Source: Noviherbaspirillum malthae
GTDB lineage: Bacteria > Pseudomonadota > Gammaproteobacteria > Burkholderiales > Burkholderiaceae_D
Assembly (NCBI RefSeq): GCF_015352985.1
Contig: NZ_JACYXF010000014.1
Span: 1 to 64,000, forward strand
Length of the DNA: 64,000 nt
Reading direction: 5' to 3'
In this document: piece by piece, positions 33,142 through 42,830 of the stretch
How the letters are laid out: each line of letters begins with the position of its first letter
Numbering within the stretch: the first letter of the stretch is position 1
Translations under genes and position numbers: made by a program
The notes under the pieces: generated by a model
Database searches by the model: none
Told to the model about the DNA's origin: nothing
The model's input: the letters and a program-made list of their open reading frames with translations, nothing else

Positions 33142-35334
33142 TTATTGCAGAAACGATGACGAATCATCACGGCTTCTTGAAAGCTCTGGCGGCTCGATAG
33201 CCTTGCCATGGAACTCCGACAGCGGAAGGCGGACCGTAAAGGTGCTGCCCAACCCTGCACCTTCGCTGAATACTTCTACACGGCCGCCGTGCAGCGCTAC
33301 CAGCTTATGCACAAGTGCCAAGCCGATCCCAAGCCCTCCCTGGGAGTAGGAGGCATCTCTGCTGATTTGCTCGAACATGTCGAAGACCTTCAACTGGGCT
33401 TCCGCAGGGATGCCGATTCCGTCATCCGTCACCTGGACAATGATCTCCTGGCTATCTTTCCTGGCCTTCAGGCTGACATGCCCGCCAGGCGGCGTATATT
33501 TCGCTGCATTGCTCAGCAAATTGATAAAAACCTGATGCATGCGATTTGCATCCACATTCACGTCAAGAGACTCGTCCGGAAACATCGTTGTGAAGTGATG
33601 TCCCGCCGGTTCCATGAAGGCCTGAGCCGACTCGGTGACGTCTGCAAGCACTTTTCGAAGGTCCACAAGCTCGCATTCCAACCGGACTTTACCCGTGTTG
33701 ACACGCGCGACGTCCAGCAGATCTTCAATCAGCAGCCGCATTTGGTCCAACTGGTTTTGCATGATTCTTTGAGCGCGAATGGCAGACTCGGATTCGGGCG
33801 CAGCGTGCTCAAGAAGATACAAGCCGTTCTGCATGGGAGCGAGAACATTTCGCAGCTCATGCGAAAGCGTTGCGAGGAACTCGCCTTTGAGCCGGTCTGC
33901 ATTCGTGAGTTCGGCGGCCAGCGTGCGAAGCTGCTCCTCTATCTGCTTGCGGTCCGTAATGTCGACACTCACTGCTGCAATTGAAAGGATTGCTCCGTTC
34001 GCATCCAGAACGGGAGACAGAACGAGTTCGGCCAGCCGTTGATTGCCGTTGGCATGAAGATAGACGGATTCACAGGTGAACACTGCTCCATCGCGTGCCT
34101 TCTCAAAGCCTTGTCGCACCTTGACGGTATGGGCGGGCATGCCAGACCACCAGATGCTGTCCCAAAACTTGCGTCCGATGACTTGCTCCGGCGTATAGCC
34201 GCTCGCCCCCAGAGTCGCATTGTTTGCTTCGACTATCGTGCCTTCCAGAGACAGAACGCAGGATAGAAAGCAGCCCTGTTCAAAGAAGGTGCGAAACTTG
34301 GCGTTGGCATTGGCGACCGCAGATGCCTCGGCCTGGGCTGCCTCGAGAATGATTGCGCGTTGCTTCTGCTGCTGTCTTTGAATGAAAAACAGCGCTCCGG
34401 TAGCCATGAGCAGCGAAAAGACGATGGCCGCACCAAGCGCCCCGTTGGCAGTACGTTGCCATGTCTCCAGCACGACCGCCTTTTGCGTACTCAGAACGAC
34501 CACAAGCGGTTGGTTCTCGAGCAGCCGGTAGCTCACAATGCGCGGAGAATTGACGGGCGGCCCATCCGTCGTATAGACGCCAGTGCGCTCGCGGGGAATG
34601 TGTTGGGAGAACAATGGCAACTCGCCATAGCTGCGGCCGATGCTTGCATCGTCCGCCGGATGACGGGCGATAAGCCTGCCGTCCTTGTGATACAAGGCCA
34701 TCACCTGGCCGGGGCGCAGGTCCAGCTTATGGTACAGGCGGGACAGGGAGTTCAGCTGGATTGCCGCCACCAGCACGCCTCGGAATTCTCCTTCCGGAGA
34801 GACGATTCTGCGTGTTGACGCGATGAACCAGCCAGTGCCTGAACGACTCTGTATGGCCGACGACAAGCCCTGGTTCAAGTCCGCCTGTTGAATGTATTGA
34901 CGAAAATAGTCACGGTCCGCCAAGGAAACATCCGGCGTCTTGGGATAATCGGTATCGTGCTGGATGAAACCGTCCGGACCAATAACGAACAGAGCCCTGA
35001 CTGCAGGAAGATGCTGCAGATATCCAAGCATCATCGCCCGGGTCTCGGGATCGTGCCGCAGCAGCATGCGGGGTGACAGGTAGGTAGCGATACCCAGCAA
35101 TGCGATGTCGACGCTGCCGAACATCCGAGCCATGTTCTCTTCCAGCACGGTCGTCAGTACCGCAGTTTCCTGTCGAGCCTGATGCAGAGATTGACTGCGC
35201 TCACGCAACAGGGCAATGCCGAGGGCCAGGACAATTGTCAGCCAGAGCGCACAGGCTGCCAGAATGGCAGTCTTTGCATGCGGCGGCAGCCCGGGCGACC
35301 ACCGTTTGAAGCTCAAGGAATCTCTCATGAACAT
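33142..35334 (-). CDS. PAS-containing membrane sensor histidine kinase
   Basis: This 730-residue kinase has a first membrane helix (about 22-43), a periplasmic dCache-type sensor (about 50-290; LADRDYFRQYIQQ and GTGWFIASTRRI are typical of dCache domains), a second helix (about 298-318), a PAS domain (about 345-465) and a kinase core. The phospho-acceptor is His492 in FLATLSHELRNVLAPM; the ATPase has NLLSNAAKYTPPGG (N box), DDGIGIP and GGLGIGLALVH. No receiver domain is attached and no response regulator is adjacent, so the partner is elsewhere. The ligand is unknown. Confidence 0.92.
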   Translation of the reverse strand: MFMRDSLSFKRWSPGLPPHAKTAILAACALWLTIVLALGIALLRERSQSLHQARQETAVLTTVLEENMARMFGSVDIALLGIATYLSPRMLLRHDPETRAMMLGYLQHLPAVRALFVIGPDGFIQHDTDYPKTPDVSLADRDYFRQYIQQADLNQGLSSAIQSRSGTGWFIASTRRIVSPEGEFRGVLVAAIQLNSLSRLYHKLDLRPGQVMALYHKDGRLIARHPADDASIGRSYGELPLFSQHIPRERTGVYTTDGPPVNSPRIVSYRLLENQPLVVVLSTQKAVVLETWQRTANGALGAAIVFSLLMATGALFFIQRQQQKQRAIILEAAQAEASAVANANAKFRTFFEQGCFLSCVLSLEGTIVEANNATLGASGYTPEQVIGRKFWDSIWWSGMPAHTVKVRQGFEKARDGAVFTCESVYLHANGNQRLAELVLSPVLDANGAILSIAAVSVDITDRKQIEEQLRTLAAELTNADRLKGEFLATLSHELRNVLAPMQNGLYLLEHAAPESESAIRAQRIMQNQLDQMRLLIEDLLDVARVNTGKVRLECELVDLRKVLADVTESAQAFMEPAGHHFTTMFPDESLDVNVDANRMHQVFINLLSNAAKYTPPGGHVSLKARKDSQEIIVQVTDDGIGIPAEAQLKVFDMFEQISRDASYSQGGLGIGLALVHKLVALHGGRVEVFSEGAGLGSTFTVRLPLSEFHGKAIEPPELSRSRDDSSSFLQ

Positions 35335-35921
35335 TTAACGAACCCATGAAACACAATATGTGTTTCCTTCTCCTGCAGCGCGGCATGGCATTCATGCCAG
35401 TAAAACGACGCCTGTCAATCTTGCCTACCGACATTTGTTGCTTGCATTTTGCCGTTGGTGAGGTCTCAATATACGTCACAACGAATGCTCGGTTGCTTGT
35501 TCCATTTGATGCATCGGCCATGCAGTCATGGCGACTTTTGCAGAGATTCGGAAGTTGCACATCGCGGGTGTTATACCGTGGCCGAAGAGACGGTTGGAAA
35601 ACCGTAGCGGGCGGCTTGAGCCCGGCATCGAAAGCGCACGCGTACATGAAGAACGCTGAGCAACGCAGCACCGGGATCACGCTGCGCAGCAAGTTTCCAA
35701 ACGGGCTCCAGGCGGCTTTCTGCTTATCCGGATGCTATCAGTTATTCCGCTGTTTCTGGTCCCGATCGCGGTGCCTGTTTTTTCCACCGGCTTACCGTTG
35801 GAAATAGCGGCAACATGGCCATGCCCATACGCGTTTTTCAGGAGCCTGCTAGGATGTACCTCGCTGCGCGCTTCGTGCGCCATGCGTGGAATAGTCAATC
35901 TGCCGTGTTCCGGAGGACGTC
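35335..35921. other. Intergenic region holding a repeat element
   Basis: This 587-bp spacer separates the divergent sensor kinase and AraC genes. It contains copy 2 of the dispersed repeat (35588-35708). The remaining sequence shows no gene with a ribosome site; short frames overlapping the repeat are byproducts of it. Confidence 0.5.
35588..35708 (-). repeat. Dispersed inverted-repeat element, copy 2
   Basis: Read on the minus strand this segment matches the element at 5671-5786 over most of its length, sharing GCGTGATCCCGG, ACGCGTGCGCT and GGCTCAAGCCGC. Its terminal inverted repeats have decayed (GTTTGGAAAC on one side, GGTTGGAAAAC on the other). It lies in a spacer, as copy 1 does. Confidence 0.7.
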
Positions 35922-36764
35922 TTGCTGCAATGCGCAAAACCGATCAAAAGCCAGGCCCAGCGTGCACTTCCTGTCTCCATCATGCAGCTGCCTACGCTGC
36001 GCGACGCACCGCTGCAATGCCTTGAACGTCCGGCGCTCATGCTTTTGCGCGGCGGCGATATCCAGATCAGGGACCGCAACAGTTTGGCCAGGCGCCTGCC
36101 GAATTCATCGATCGCGTTTCATCCGGCCATGGCCGACTACGGCGGCAGCACATGGAGCTGCGAAAAGGGGAGCCGCTATACGGTGCTTGAAATGCCCGAG
36201 GGCATCTGCACCGATTTGCTGCAACGTACGCCCGCCTGGCTGCATGAGCTTCGCAGACCGGTGCGCTTCCTGGATCCGCGTGTCACATGGTGGATCGACG
36301 AGATTGAAAATCATTGTGCAGCGGGAGAGCCGAACGGCGCGTTCTACACCGAGGCGGTGGGCATTGCGCTGCTGGCCTACCTGGATTCGCTGCTTCGTCA
36401 AGATAAAGGCCCCGCCAAGACAGCGAGCCTGCAGCCGATGTCGCAAAGGGCAGTGCGCCAAGTAAAGGAGTACATCGAAGCACACCTGGCGGAATCCCTG
36501 AGCGTTCACGGACTAGCGCATGCCTGCGGGTACAGTCCCGTGCATTTTGCACGTTTGTTCAAGCAGGCCTTCGGCATGCCGGTCCATCAGTTCATCCTGC
36601 AGAGCCGCATCGATTCTGCGCGCCTGAAACTGGTATCGAATTCCTGCTCGCTCGCCGAGATTGCAAGCGAATGCGGCTTCTCCAGCCAGGCGCATTTCAG
36701 TTCCGCATTCCGGCGTTTCGTCGGCACGTCTCCCGGAGACTTCCGCACGGCACGCCGACGCTGA
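35922..36764 (+). CDS. AraC-family transcriptional regulator
   Basis: This 280-residue regulator has a C-terminal double HTH (about 175-275): LSVHGLAHACGYSPVHFARL, FKQAFGMPVHQFI and LAEIASECGFSSQAHFSSAF then GTSPGDF. The N-terminal part has no clear cupin motif. The frame begins at a TTG (35922) with a strong GGAGG site five bases before it; an ATG at 35982 without a ribosome site is the alternative. It reads toward the esterase gene, which may be its target. Its stop lies inside the hexanucleotide repeat at 36757. Confidence 0.88.
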   Translation: MLQCAKPIKSQAQRALPVSIMQLPTLRDAPLQCLERPALMLLRGGDIQIRDRNSLARRLPNSSIAFHPAMADYGGSTWSCEKGSRYTVLEMPEGICTDLLQRTPAWLHELRRPVRFLDPRVTWWIDEIENHCAAGEPNGAFYTEAVGIALLAYLDSLLRQDKGPAKTASLQPMSQRAVRQVKEYIEAHLAESLSVHGLAHACGYSPVHFARLFKQAFGMPVHQFILQSRIDSARLKLVSNSCSLAEIASECGFSSQAHFSSAFRRFVGTSPGDFRTARRR

Positions 36765-36801
36765 CGCTGACGCTGACGCTGACGCTGACGCTGACGCTGA
36801 C
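36757..36801. repeat. GACGCT hexanucleotide tandem repeat
   Basis: Seven and a half perfect copies of GACGCT start at the stop codon of the AraC gene and continue into the spacer. The unit is six bases, so copy-number change would not alter the AraC frame. Such arrays expand and contract by polymerase slippage; this one may change the spacing to the downstream gene. Confidence 0.9.
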
Positions 36802-37022
36802 ATGAAGTTTCGCCTGCCGAAACTCATGGATGTTCCCACGCTTGCGGTCACGCAAAAAGCGCATCGCTTGCCGGGAAAATGAGCGATTTATGAAAGCAAT
36901 GATTCGATTCTGAAAGACCGGCCGTTCCCCGCTGGCATATTGTTTCCTTTCGCATCACTGCGAGCACGGCACGCGCCTTATTGAGCGCTTTGCCGCGAAC
37001 AATAGATCAAGGAGACAATCAA

Positions 37023-38765
37023 GTGAAGAAAGGCTCATTCAAGGCCATCGAGCTGCGCGCTCTGATGGCGACGAGCGTACTGACATTGCTGACCGCATGC
37101 GGCGGTTCCGATTCACCCGATCCGGCGGTACTTTCAACGACCGTGAAGGCTCCGGCCGTTGCGCAGACCGAGGGCGGCGACGTCAAGGCGGTGGACCGCC
37201 TGGGCATGCGCAGCTATTTCGCCATTCCATTCGCCGCGCCTCCCGTAGGCGACTTGCGCTGGGCGCCGCCCGCCGCGCCGCAGAAATGGACGACCGCGCG
37301 CGAAAGGACAGCGTCGGCCGCACCCTGCCTGCAAACCAGTGCCAGCCCGTTCCGGCTTTCCAGCGACAGCGAGGACTGCCTCTATCTGGATGTGCATGCT
37401 CCGACCGGCGACGGCCCATTCCCGGTGATGGTGTGGATTCATGGCGGCGCGTTCAACACCGGCGGCGCCGTCACCTACGCCGACCCGTCGCCTCTCGTCT
37501 CCAAGGGCGTCGTGGTGGTGAACATTGCTTACCGGCTGGGCGCGATGGGCTTCCTGGCCCATCCCAGCCTCGTGCAGAACGGCAGCGCGGGCAACTACGG
37601 CATCATGGACCAGCAGGCGGCGCTCAAGTGGGTCCAGAACAATATCGCCAATTTCGCGGGCGACAAGAACAATGTCACGATTTTCGGCGAATCCGCAGGC
37701 GGATTCAGCGTGATGACGCATCTGGCCGCGCCGGCGTCCAAGGGCTTGTTCCAGAAGGCGATCGTGCAAAGCGGCAATTATGCCAACGACCGCCAGCCGA
37801 CTGCATCGCAGATGGAGGCGACCAGCACCACAGTCGTCAACAATGCGATTACTTCGGCAACGACCGCAGGCGTAACCGGCATCAATTGCGCGACCGGCGC
37901 GGTGACGGCGGCATGCCTGCGCAGCCTGCCGGAAGCGGTGCTGCGCACCCATCTCGCCAACGCCTTCAATACCGCGTTGTCGAGCCCGGTGCCTTCGGTG
38001 GACGGCAGGGTGCTCCCCAAATCGGTGAAGGCTACTTTCCTCGCCGGGGAAAACAACAGGGTGCCCGTCATCAACGGCAGCAATCAGGACGAATATTCAC
38101 TGTTCCTGGCGATCAGCGAAATCGGCCGCCGTGCCGCCGCGACGCCGCCTAACTTCGATCCGGCGAACGCCACCTTTGCGCTGCAGCCCTCGGCCTACGC
38201 CGCGACACTCGCAGGCCTCTCGGCGGGTACCGGAGTGTCCGCAGCCGATCTGGCGACGGTACATTATCCGCTGGCCAATTACGGCAGCAATACGGCGCAG
38301 CAGCCGAGTCTGGGTGCGACGGCAGCGGCCACCGACAACATCTTCGCCTGCCCGGCGCTGCGCGTGTCGCAGCGTATCGCCGCTCAGAACTCGCCGATAT
38401 GGATGTACGAGTTCCGCGATCAGACCGCCATCCCGTCGGTCGGCATTGCCGCCAACAACAGCTATTACGTGAGCTTCCCGCAAGGTGCCGGACATTCGTA
38501 CGAAATCCAGTACCTGTTCAATCTGCGTGATCTCGGCAATGATGAACGCCGCCAGCTGCAGACCGCGATGTCGCGCTATTGGACCAACTTCGCGCGTACC
38601 GGCGATCCGAACAAGGGCACGGAGCCGCAGGTTGCCTGGCCGACGTTCACCGCACCCGACCGGATTCTCGGCCTGGATGTGGCATCCGGCGGCGGCATCA
38701 AGCAGTTGGCGAGCTTCGAAGCCGATCACAAGTGCGCCAGCGTATGGAGCATGCTGACCTTCTGA
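37023..38765 (+). CDS. Carboxylesterase type B lipoprotein
   Basis: This 580-residue alpha/beta hydrolase is predicted to be lipid-anchored: the signal peptide ends in the lipobox LLTACGG. The body shows EDCLYLDVHAP, VMVWIHGGAFNTGG (oxyanion hole) and the nucleophile elbow FGESAGGFSVMTHLA; the catalytic acid and His lie further on (HSYEIQYLFN region). It hydrolyses carboxylic esters, substrate unknown. The start is a GTG at 37023 after AAGGAG; the longer ATG-like frame from 36981 lacks the clean lipoprotein N-terminus. Confidence 0.9.
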   Translation: MKKGSFKAIELRALMATSVLTLLTACGGSDSPDPAVLSTTVKAPAVAQTEGGDVKAVDRLGMRSYFAIPFAAPPVGDLRWAPPAAPQKWTTARERTASAAPCLQTSASPFRLSSDSEDCLYLDVHAPTGDGPFPVMVWIHGGAFNTGGAVTYADPSPLVSKGVVVVNIAYRLGAMGFLAHPSLVQNGSAGNYGIMDQQAALKWVQNNIANFAGDKNNVTIFGESAGGFSVMTHLAAPASKGLFQKAIVQSGNYANDRQPTASQMEATSTTVVNNAITSATTAGVTGINCATGAVTAACLRSLPEAVLRTHLANAFNTALSSPVPSVDGRVLPKSVKATFLAGENNRVPVINGSNQDEYSLFLAISEIGRRAAATPPNFDPANATFALQPSAYAATLAGLSAGTGVSAADLATVHYPLANYGSNTAQQPSLGATAAATDNIFACPALRVSQRIAAQNSPIWMYEFRDQTAIPSVGIAANNSYYVSFPQGAGHSYEIQYLFNLRDLGNDERRQLQTAMSRYWTNFARTGDPNKGTEPQVAWPTFTAPDRILGLDVASGGGIKQLASFEADHKCASVWSMLTF

Positions 38766-38855
38766 TCGAAGCCGCACGGGCTGCGCATTGACAGCGATGC
38801 TGCAGCCCGTGCAGTCGCTCCGTCCGGCGGCTGCCAATCTGGAAGTCTGGAAGGG

Positions 38856-38886
38856 AAAAGGCCGACGATCATCGTCGGCCTTTTTA
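38856..38886. terminator. Bidirectional rho-independent terminator
   Basis: GGCCGACGA (38860-38868) pairs with TCGTCGGCC (38872-38880) across TCA, flanked by AAAA on the left and TTTTT on the right. It can stop the esterase transcript on plus and the GST transcript on minus. Confidence 0.85.
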
Positions 38887-38959
38887 CATTCTTTTTCCGT
38901 TCTCCAGCATGCCGATGCGGCAGGCGTTTCTTGATAACGCTGATCTCCGCTTGCGCTGT

Positions 38960-39592
38960 TCAGAGCGACATGGACGGCCGTTCCGCCATCGCCGCTCGCC
39001 ATCGCAGCAAGTGCGGCAGCTCTTCTCCAGGCTTGATCCGGACCACCCGCGCAAAGTCGAATGTCACAACCGCGGTAATATCTGCGATGCTGAACTGGTC
39101 TGCAGCAATGAAATCGCGTCCTGCAAGCCGTTCGTTGAGTGTCTCGAAAAACTGCTGAGCGCGGGCCAGACCTCGCTGATGCAGCTCGGGAATCTGCGGA
39201 TAGTTTGCAGGGCCCGGCAAGGCGCGGTTCACCATGGCCGGGCTGCTGTTGCGAAGGGCATCAGCCACCGCCATCAGGCCTTCGAACTCGGCACGCCACT
39301 GCCAGCTGGCGATCTCCGCCTTGTCCTGCGGCGTGCGTCCCATCAGCGGCGGCTCGGGGTAGCGGGCTTCGAGGTAGGCGGCAATGGCGGCGTTGTCGGT
39401 AAGCAGATTGCCTTCTTCGGTGCGCAGCGCGGGCACGGTGCACTGCGGATTGATCTGGCGGTAGGCTTCTCCCATTTGCTCGCCGGCGCGCAGGTCGATC
39501 TGAACGGTGTCGTGAGCCACGCCTTTTTCAGCCAGAAAGATGCGTGCGCGCCGCGGGCTGGGGGCGGTGGCGCAGTCGTACAGGGTCATCAT
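38960..39592 (-). CDS. Glutathione S-transferase family protein
   Basis: This 210-residue protein has an N-terminal thioredoxin fold (MTLYDCATAPSPRRARIFLA) with NPQCTVPAL and the glutathione-binding DNAAIAAYLEARYPEPPL, and a helical C-domain (FIAADQFSIADITAVVTFDF). The substrate is unknown. Its start overlaps the stop of the YghU-like gene (ATGA), so the two glutathione enzymes are co-translated. Confidence 0.88.
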   Translation of the reverse strand: MMTLYDCATAPSPRRARIFLAEKGVAHDTVQIDLRAGEQMGEAYRQINPQCTVPALRTEEGNLLTDNAAIAAYLEARYPEPPLMGRTPQDKAEIASWQWRAEFEGLMAVADALRNSSPAMVNRALPGPANYPQIPELHQRGLARAQQFFETLNERLAGRDFIAADQFSIADITAVVTFDFARVVRIKPGEELPHLLRWRAAMAERPSMSL

Positions 39593-40476
39593 GGCTTGCC
39601 CGCGGAGGAAGGATCCAGCTTGTCCTGGGTCTTCAGGTCGAAGTCGCTGGCGTCGTGGCGTTCATGCAGCTGGCTCGCTGGGTCGCCCCAGGTGCGGTTG
39701 ACCTTGCGCCCGCGTTGCACGGCCGGACGCGTCGCAATCTCGTTGGTCCAGCGCAGGACATGCTTGTACTCGTGTACACCGAGGAATTCGCCCGCCTCGT
39801 AAATCTGGCCCTTGACCAGCGCGCCGTACCACGGCCACACCGCCATGTCCGCGACGGTGTAGTCGTTGCCCGCCAGAAAACGGTGCTCCGACAGCCGTCG
39901 GTCCAGCACGTCGAGCTGGCGCTTGACTTCCATGGCGTAGCGGTTGATCGGGTACTCGAACTTTTCGGGCGCGTAGGCATAGAAGTGACCAAAGCCGCCG
40001 CCCAGAAAAGGCGCGCTGCCCATTTGCCAGAACAGCCAGGACAAGCACTCGGCGCGCTCCGGCCCGCTGCGAGGCAGGAATGCATCGAACTTTTCAGCCA
40101 GGTACAGCAGAATGGCGCCCGACTCGAACACCCGCACCGGTGTTTCTCCGCTGCGGTCCATCAGGGCCGGGATCTTGGAGTTGGGATTTACTTCGACAAA
40201 TCCGCTGCCGAACTGGTCGCCGTCGTTGATGCGTATCAGCCAGGCATCATATTCGGCGGCGCCGTGGCCCAGAGCCAGCAGCTCTTCGAGCATGACCGTG
40301 ACCTTGACCCCATTGGGCGTGGCGAGCGAATAAAGCTGAAGCGGGTGGCGCCCCACCGGCAGGTCCTTTTCGTGGGTAGCGCCGGCAACAGGCCGGTTGA
40401 TGTTGGCAAACTTGCCGCCGCTTTCCTTGTCCCAGGTCCAGACCTTGGGCGGGGTGTATGACTTTTCGCTGCTCAT
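39589..40476 (-). CDS. yghU: Glutathione-dependent disulfide-bond oxidoreductase (YghU-like)
   Basis: This 295-residue GST-fold protein follows the Nu-class YghU pattern: YTPPKVWTWDKESGGKFANI, NRPVAGATHEKDLPVG, HPLQLYSLATPNGVKVTVML and FVEVNPNSKIPAL. YghU has disulfide reductase activity with glutathione. ATG 40476 (MSSEKSYTPPKVW) is chosen; the frame upstream to 40578 lacks family sequence. It is the first gene of a two-gene GST operon. Confidence 0.92.
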   Translation of the reverse strand: MSSEKSYTPPKVWTWDKESGGKFANINRPVAGATHEKDLPVGRHPLQLYSLATPNGVKVTVMLEELLALGHGAAEYDAWLIRINDGDQFGSGFVEVNPNSKIPALMDRSGETPVRVFESGAILLYLAEKFDAFLPRSGPERAECLSWLFWQMGSAPFLGGGFGHFYAYAPEKFEYPINRYAMEVKRQLDVLDRRLSEHRFLAGNDYTVADMAVWPWYGALVKGQIYEAGEFLGVHEYKHVLRWTNEIATRPAVQRGRKVNRTWGDPASQLHERHDASDFDLKTQDKLDPSSAGKP

Positions 40477-40605
40477 CAGACTGCCTCCATGTCGTCGCGC
40501 ATTTTCCGGCGCAGGGTGATGTTTAGTGTAACCGGTAAGTGGAGGTGTTCGCTCGGCGCCGGGAGGGTGCACCTGCAAGGGAAGCAGGGCGCCGACGCCC
40601 GAAAT

Positions 40606-41748
40606 CTAGCAGGGTGGCGGCACCGGGACTGGACGGCGGGCGCATGCAAACGCGGCTGCGGCGAGCAGCAGCGCCGGAAGGCTGTATATCCAGTGCGGCG
40701 CGAGGATAGGCAGCAAGTACCCGGCCACAAGAGGGCCGGTGCCGGCACCGATGTCTCGCCATACCGCACGACCGGCCAGCGCCTGTACCCGCTCGGGTCC
40801 CGGAGTACGATGTGCCACGATCGGTGCAAGCAAGGGCAACTGCAGCGACCGCAATACCACGATTGCGGCGGCGCAGGTCCACAGCCAGCCTGCGCCGAAG
40901 CCTATCAGGGCTGCCGAGGTCACCAGCGAGAGCCAGACAAGAAGCTTTTCGGCTCCGATGCGTTCCGCCAGTCTGCCGCCGGCGGGACTGAGAAGAATTT
41001 CGCCGAGATAACGCAGCGCCAGCAGCACACCGGCCATCATCACCGCGCCGCCGGGCAGGACGCCGCTGCCGAGGTAAGACAATCCAACAATGAACAAGCC
41101 ATCCAGGGTAAAGCCCTCCAGGAAGGACCACATGTCGAGGCTGTCGGGCAGCTTGATTCGCCGGCGTTTCGCCGGCACCGGATGCGGATTCGACGGCAGC
41201 AGCCTGGTTGCCACCAGTCCGATTAGTGCCGTCGCGGCGAGTATTCCGAAAATCGCCCGCGGGCCGAAAAAGTAAGCGAGCAGTGCCGCCGCCGGCAATG
41301 CCATTACCGGCCCCAGTGCGGTAAAGGCCCTGGAGCGTCCCGAGCGACGTGCGGCGCCCAAAGGCTCAGCCGTGGCCAAGGTCTGGGTGGAGAGATTGAG
41401 TGCGGAAAAAGCCAGTCCCCAGAGCAGCCGCAGCGGCAGCAGCGCCCACAAGCCGGACAGCGTCGCATAGCCCGCCGCGCAAATGGCAGAGGCGATAACG
41501 GCCAGCGTGCAGGCCGAACGATCGCCATGCCGTGCATAGAGACGCGCCACGATGGCGTAACCGGCAATGCGAACCAGCCGATTGGCGGCAAGCAGCATGC
41601 CGGCTTCGCCCAGCGTCACGCCGAACTGTTCGGCATACATGGGCAGCAGAAGGTAGAGGACGACGTCGGGCGGCAGGGCCAAGGCCAGCGCGAGGGCGGC
41701 GTGACGTGAATCGCGGTCGGCAGTGCTTTGGATCTTGCGCGGGGACAT
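40606..41748 (-). CDS. Major facilitator superfamily transporter
   Basis: This 380-residue inner-membrane protein has about eleven to twelve hydrophobic helices and the MFS loop RLYARHGDRSACTL between helices 2 and 3. It is likely an efflux pump by its divergent pairing with a LysR regulator. ATG 41748 (MSPRKIQSTADRD) avoids overlap with the LysR gene; a start at 41820 would cover it. The substrate cannot be inferred. Confidence 0.82.
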   Translation of the reverse strand: MSPRKIQSTADRDSRHAALALALALPPDVVLYLLLPMYAEQFGVTLGEAGMLLAANRLVRIAGYAIVARLYARHGDRSACTLAVIASAICAAGYATLSGLWALLPLRLLWGLAFSALNLSTQTLATAEPLGAARRSGRSRAFTALGPVMALPAAALLAYFFGPRAIFGILAATALIGLVATRLLPSNPHPVPAKRRRIKLPDSLDMWSFLEGFTLDGLFIVGLSYLGSGVLPGGAVMMAGVLLALRYLGEILLSPAGGRLAERIGAEKLLVWLSLVTSAALIGFGAGWLWTCAAAIVVLRSLQLPLLAPIVAHRTPGPERVQALAGRAVWRDIGAGTGPLVAGYLLPILAPHWIYSLPALLLAAAAFACARRPVPVPPPC

Positions 41749-41822
41749 CGGCAAACGATACTGCGTCCGCAGCTCCGCGACAAACGAGTTAAATGCAACG
41801 GATGTGTGAGAAAATTGCACGC

Positions 41823-42734
41823 ATGTTCAATCTTCTGCCGCCGCTCAATGCCGTCCGTGCCTTTGTTGCCGCAGCCCGGCATCAAAGCTTCACTCTGGCG
41901 GCGAGCGAACTGCATGTCACACATGGTGCCGTCAGCCGTCAGGTCAGGGCGCTGGAAGACTATCTCGGCGTCCTGCTTTTCGAGCGGCAAGTCCGGCAGG
42001 TCAGCCTGACGGCGGAAGGGCTCCGCTTCTTCGCTCAGGCGGAAGCGGCGCTCCAGCAGATCTCGGCAGCCGCGCAATCCGTGACCAGCCGACCGGCCTC
42101 CCGCACGATTCGAATCAATGTCCGGCCTTCGTTTGCCGTGCGCTGGCTGATTCCCCGGCTGCCCGAGTTCGTTGCGCTCTATCCCGGGATAGAGCCGCAC
42201 GTGGATACCAGTACGCTGCCGCCGGAAAAAGCCGTCGGCAACTTCGACATCGCGATCCGCCGCGGGCTCAAGGGATGGCCGTCGTCCTGGCAAATCTCTC
42301 CCTTTCTGGAGGATGTGCTCTGCACCGTCGCCTCGCCTGCGCTTCTTGGGGCGCAGCCGGTCGCTGAACCGGGCGCGCTTGTGTCGTTCCCGCTGCTATG
42401 GGCGAAGACGCGCAACGGCGACTGGGATGCCTGGCGCAAACTTGCCGGCATCGACAAAGCAAACCCTGCAAGCAGAATGCAGTTCGAGCATGTGCATTTT
42501 GTGCTGCAGGCGGCAGTGGATGGCATGGGCTTTGCCGTGGCGCCGCTGTCGCTGGCGTCGCATGATCTTGTCCGTGGCCGCCTGCGCTGTCCTTTTCCCG
42601 ACCTCTGGATGCAGCTGCCTCGTTACTACTATGCGGTTGCGCCGGACTCGGCTCCGGAGGTGCAGTTTTTCGTTGAATGGCTCGAGAACGAACTTCTCAG
42701 GCAGCGAGCGAACCCGGCTCTCTTCGACAAATAG
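41823..42734 (+). CDS. LysR-family regulator (GcvA-like)
   Basis: This 303-residue regulator starts MFNLLPPLNAVRAFVAAARH and has the HTH in SFTLAASELHVTHGAVSRQV, then RALEDYLGVLLFER, as in GcvA/AmpR-type LysR proteins. The effector domain follows. ATG 41793 would add ten residues. It is divergent from the MFS transporter with 74 bp between starts and may control it. Confidence 0.9.
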   Translation: MFNLLPPLNAVRAFVAAARHQSFTLAASELHVTHGAVSRQVRALEDYLGVLLFERQVRQVSLTAEGLRFFAQAEAALQQISAAAQSVTSRPASRTIRINVRPSFAVRWLIPRLPEFVALYPGIEPHVDTSTLPPEKAVGNFDIAIRRGLKGWPSSWQISPFLEDVLCTVASPALLGAQPVAEPGALVSFPLLWAKTRNGDWDAWRKLAGIDKANPASRMQFEHVHFVLQAAVDGMGFAVAPLSLASHDLVRGRLRCPFPDLWMQLPRYYYAVAPDSAPEVQFFVEWLENELLRQRANPALFDK

Positions 42735-42830
42735 ATTTCACCTCGAGACATCGAGTAGTTGCCGGAATGGTGCCGGAGTTCAGAGCCAATACGTGTATGC
42801 TTGTCGCCAAAGAATAATCGAGGTGCATTC

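Noticed and set aside
36513..36882. Ser-Ala or Asp-Ala repeat proteins encoded over the GACGCT array
   Set aside because: They arise from reading the hexanucleotide repeat in other frames, without ribosome sites, and overlap the AraC gene.
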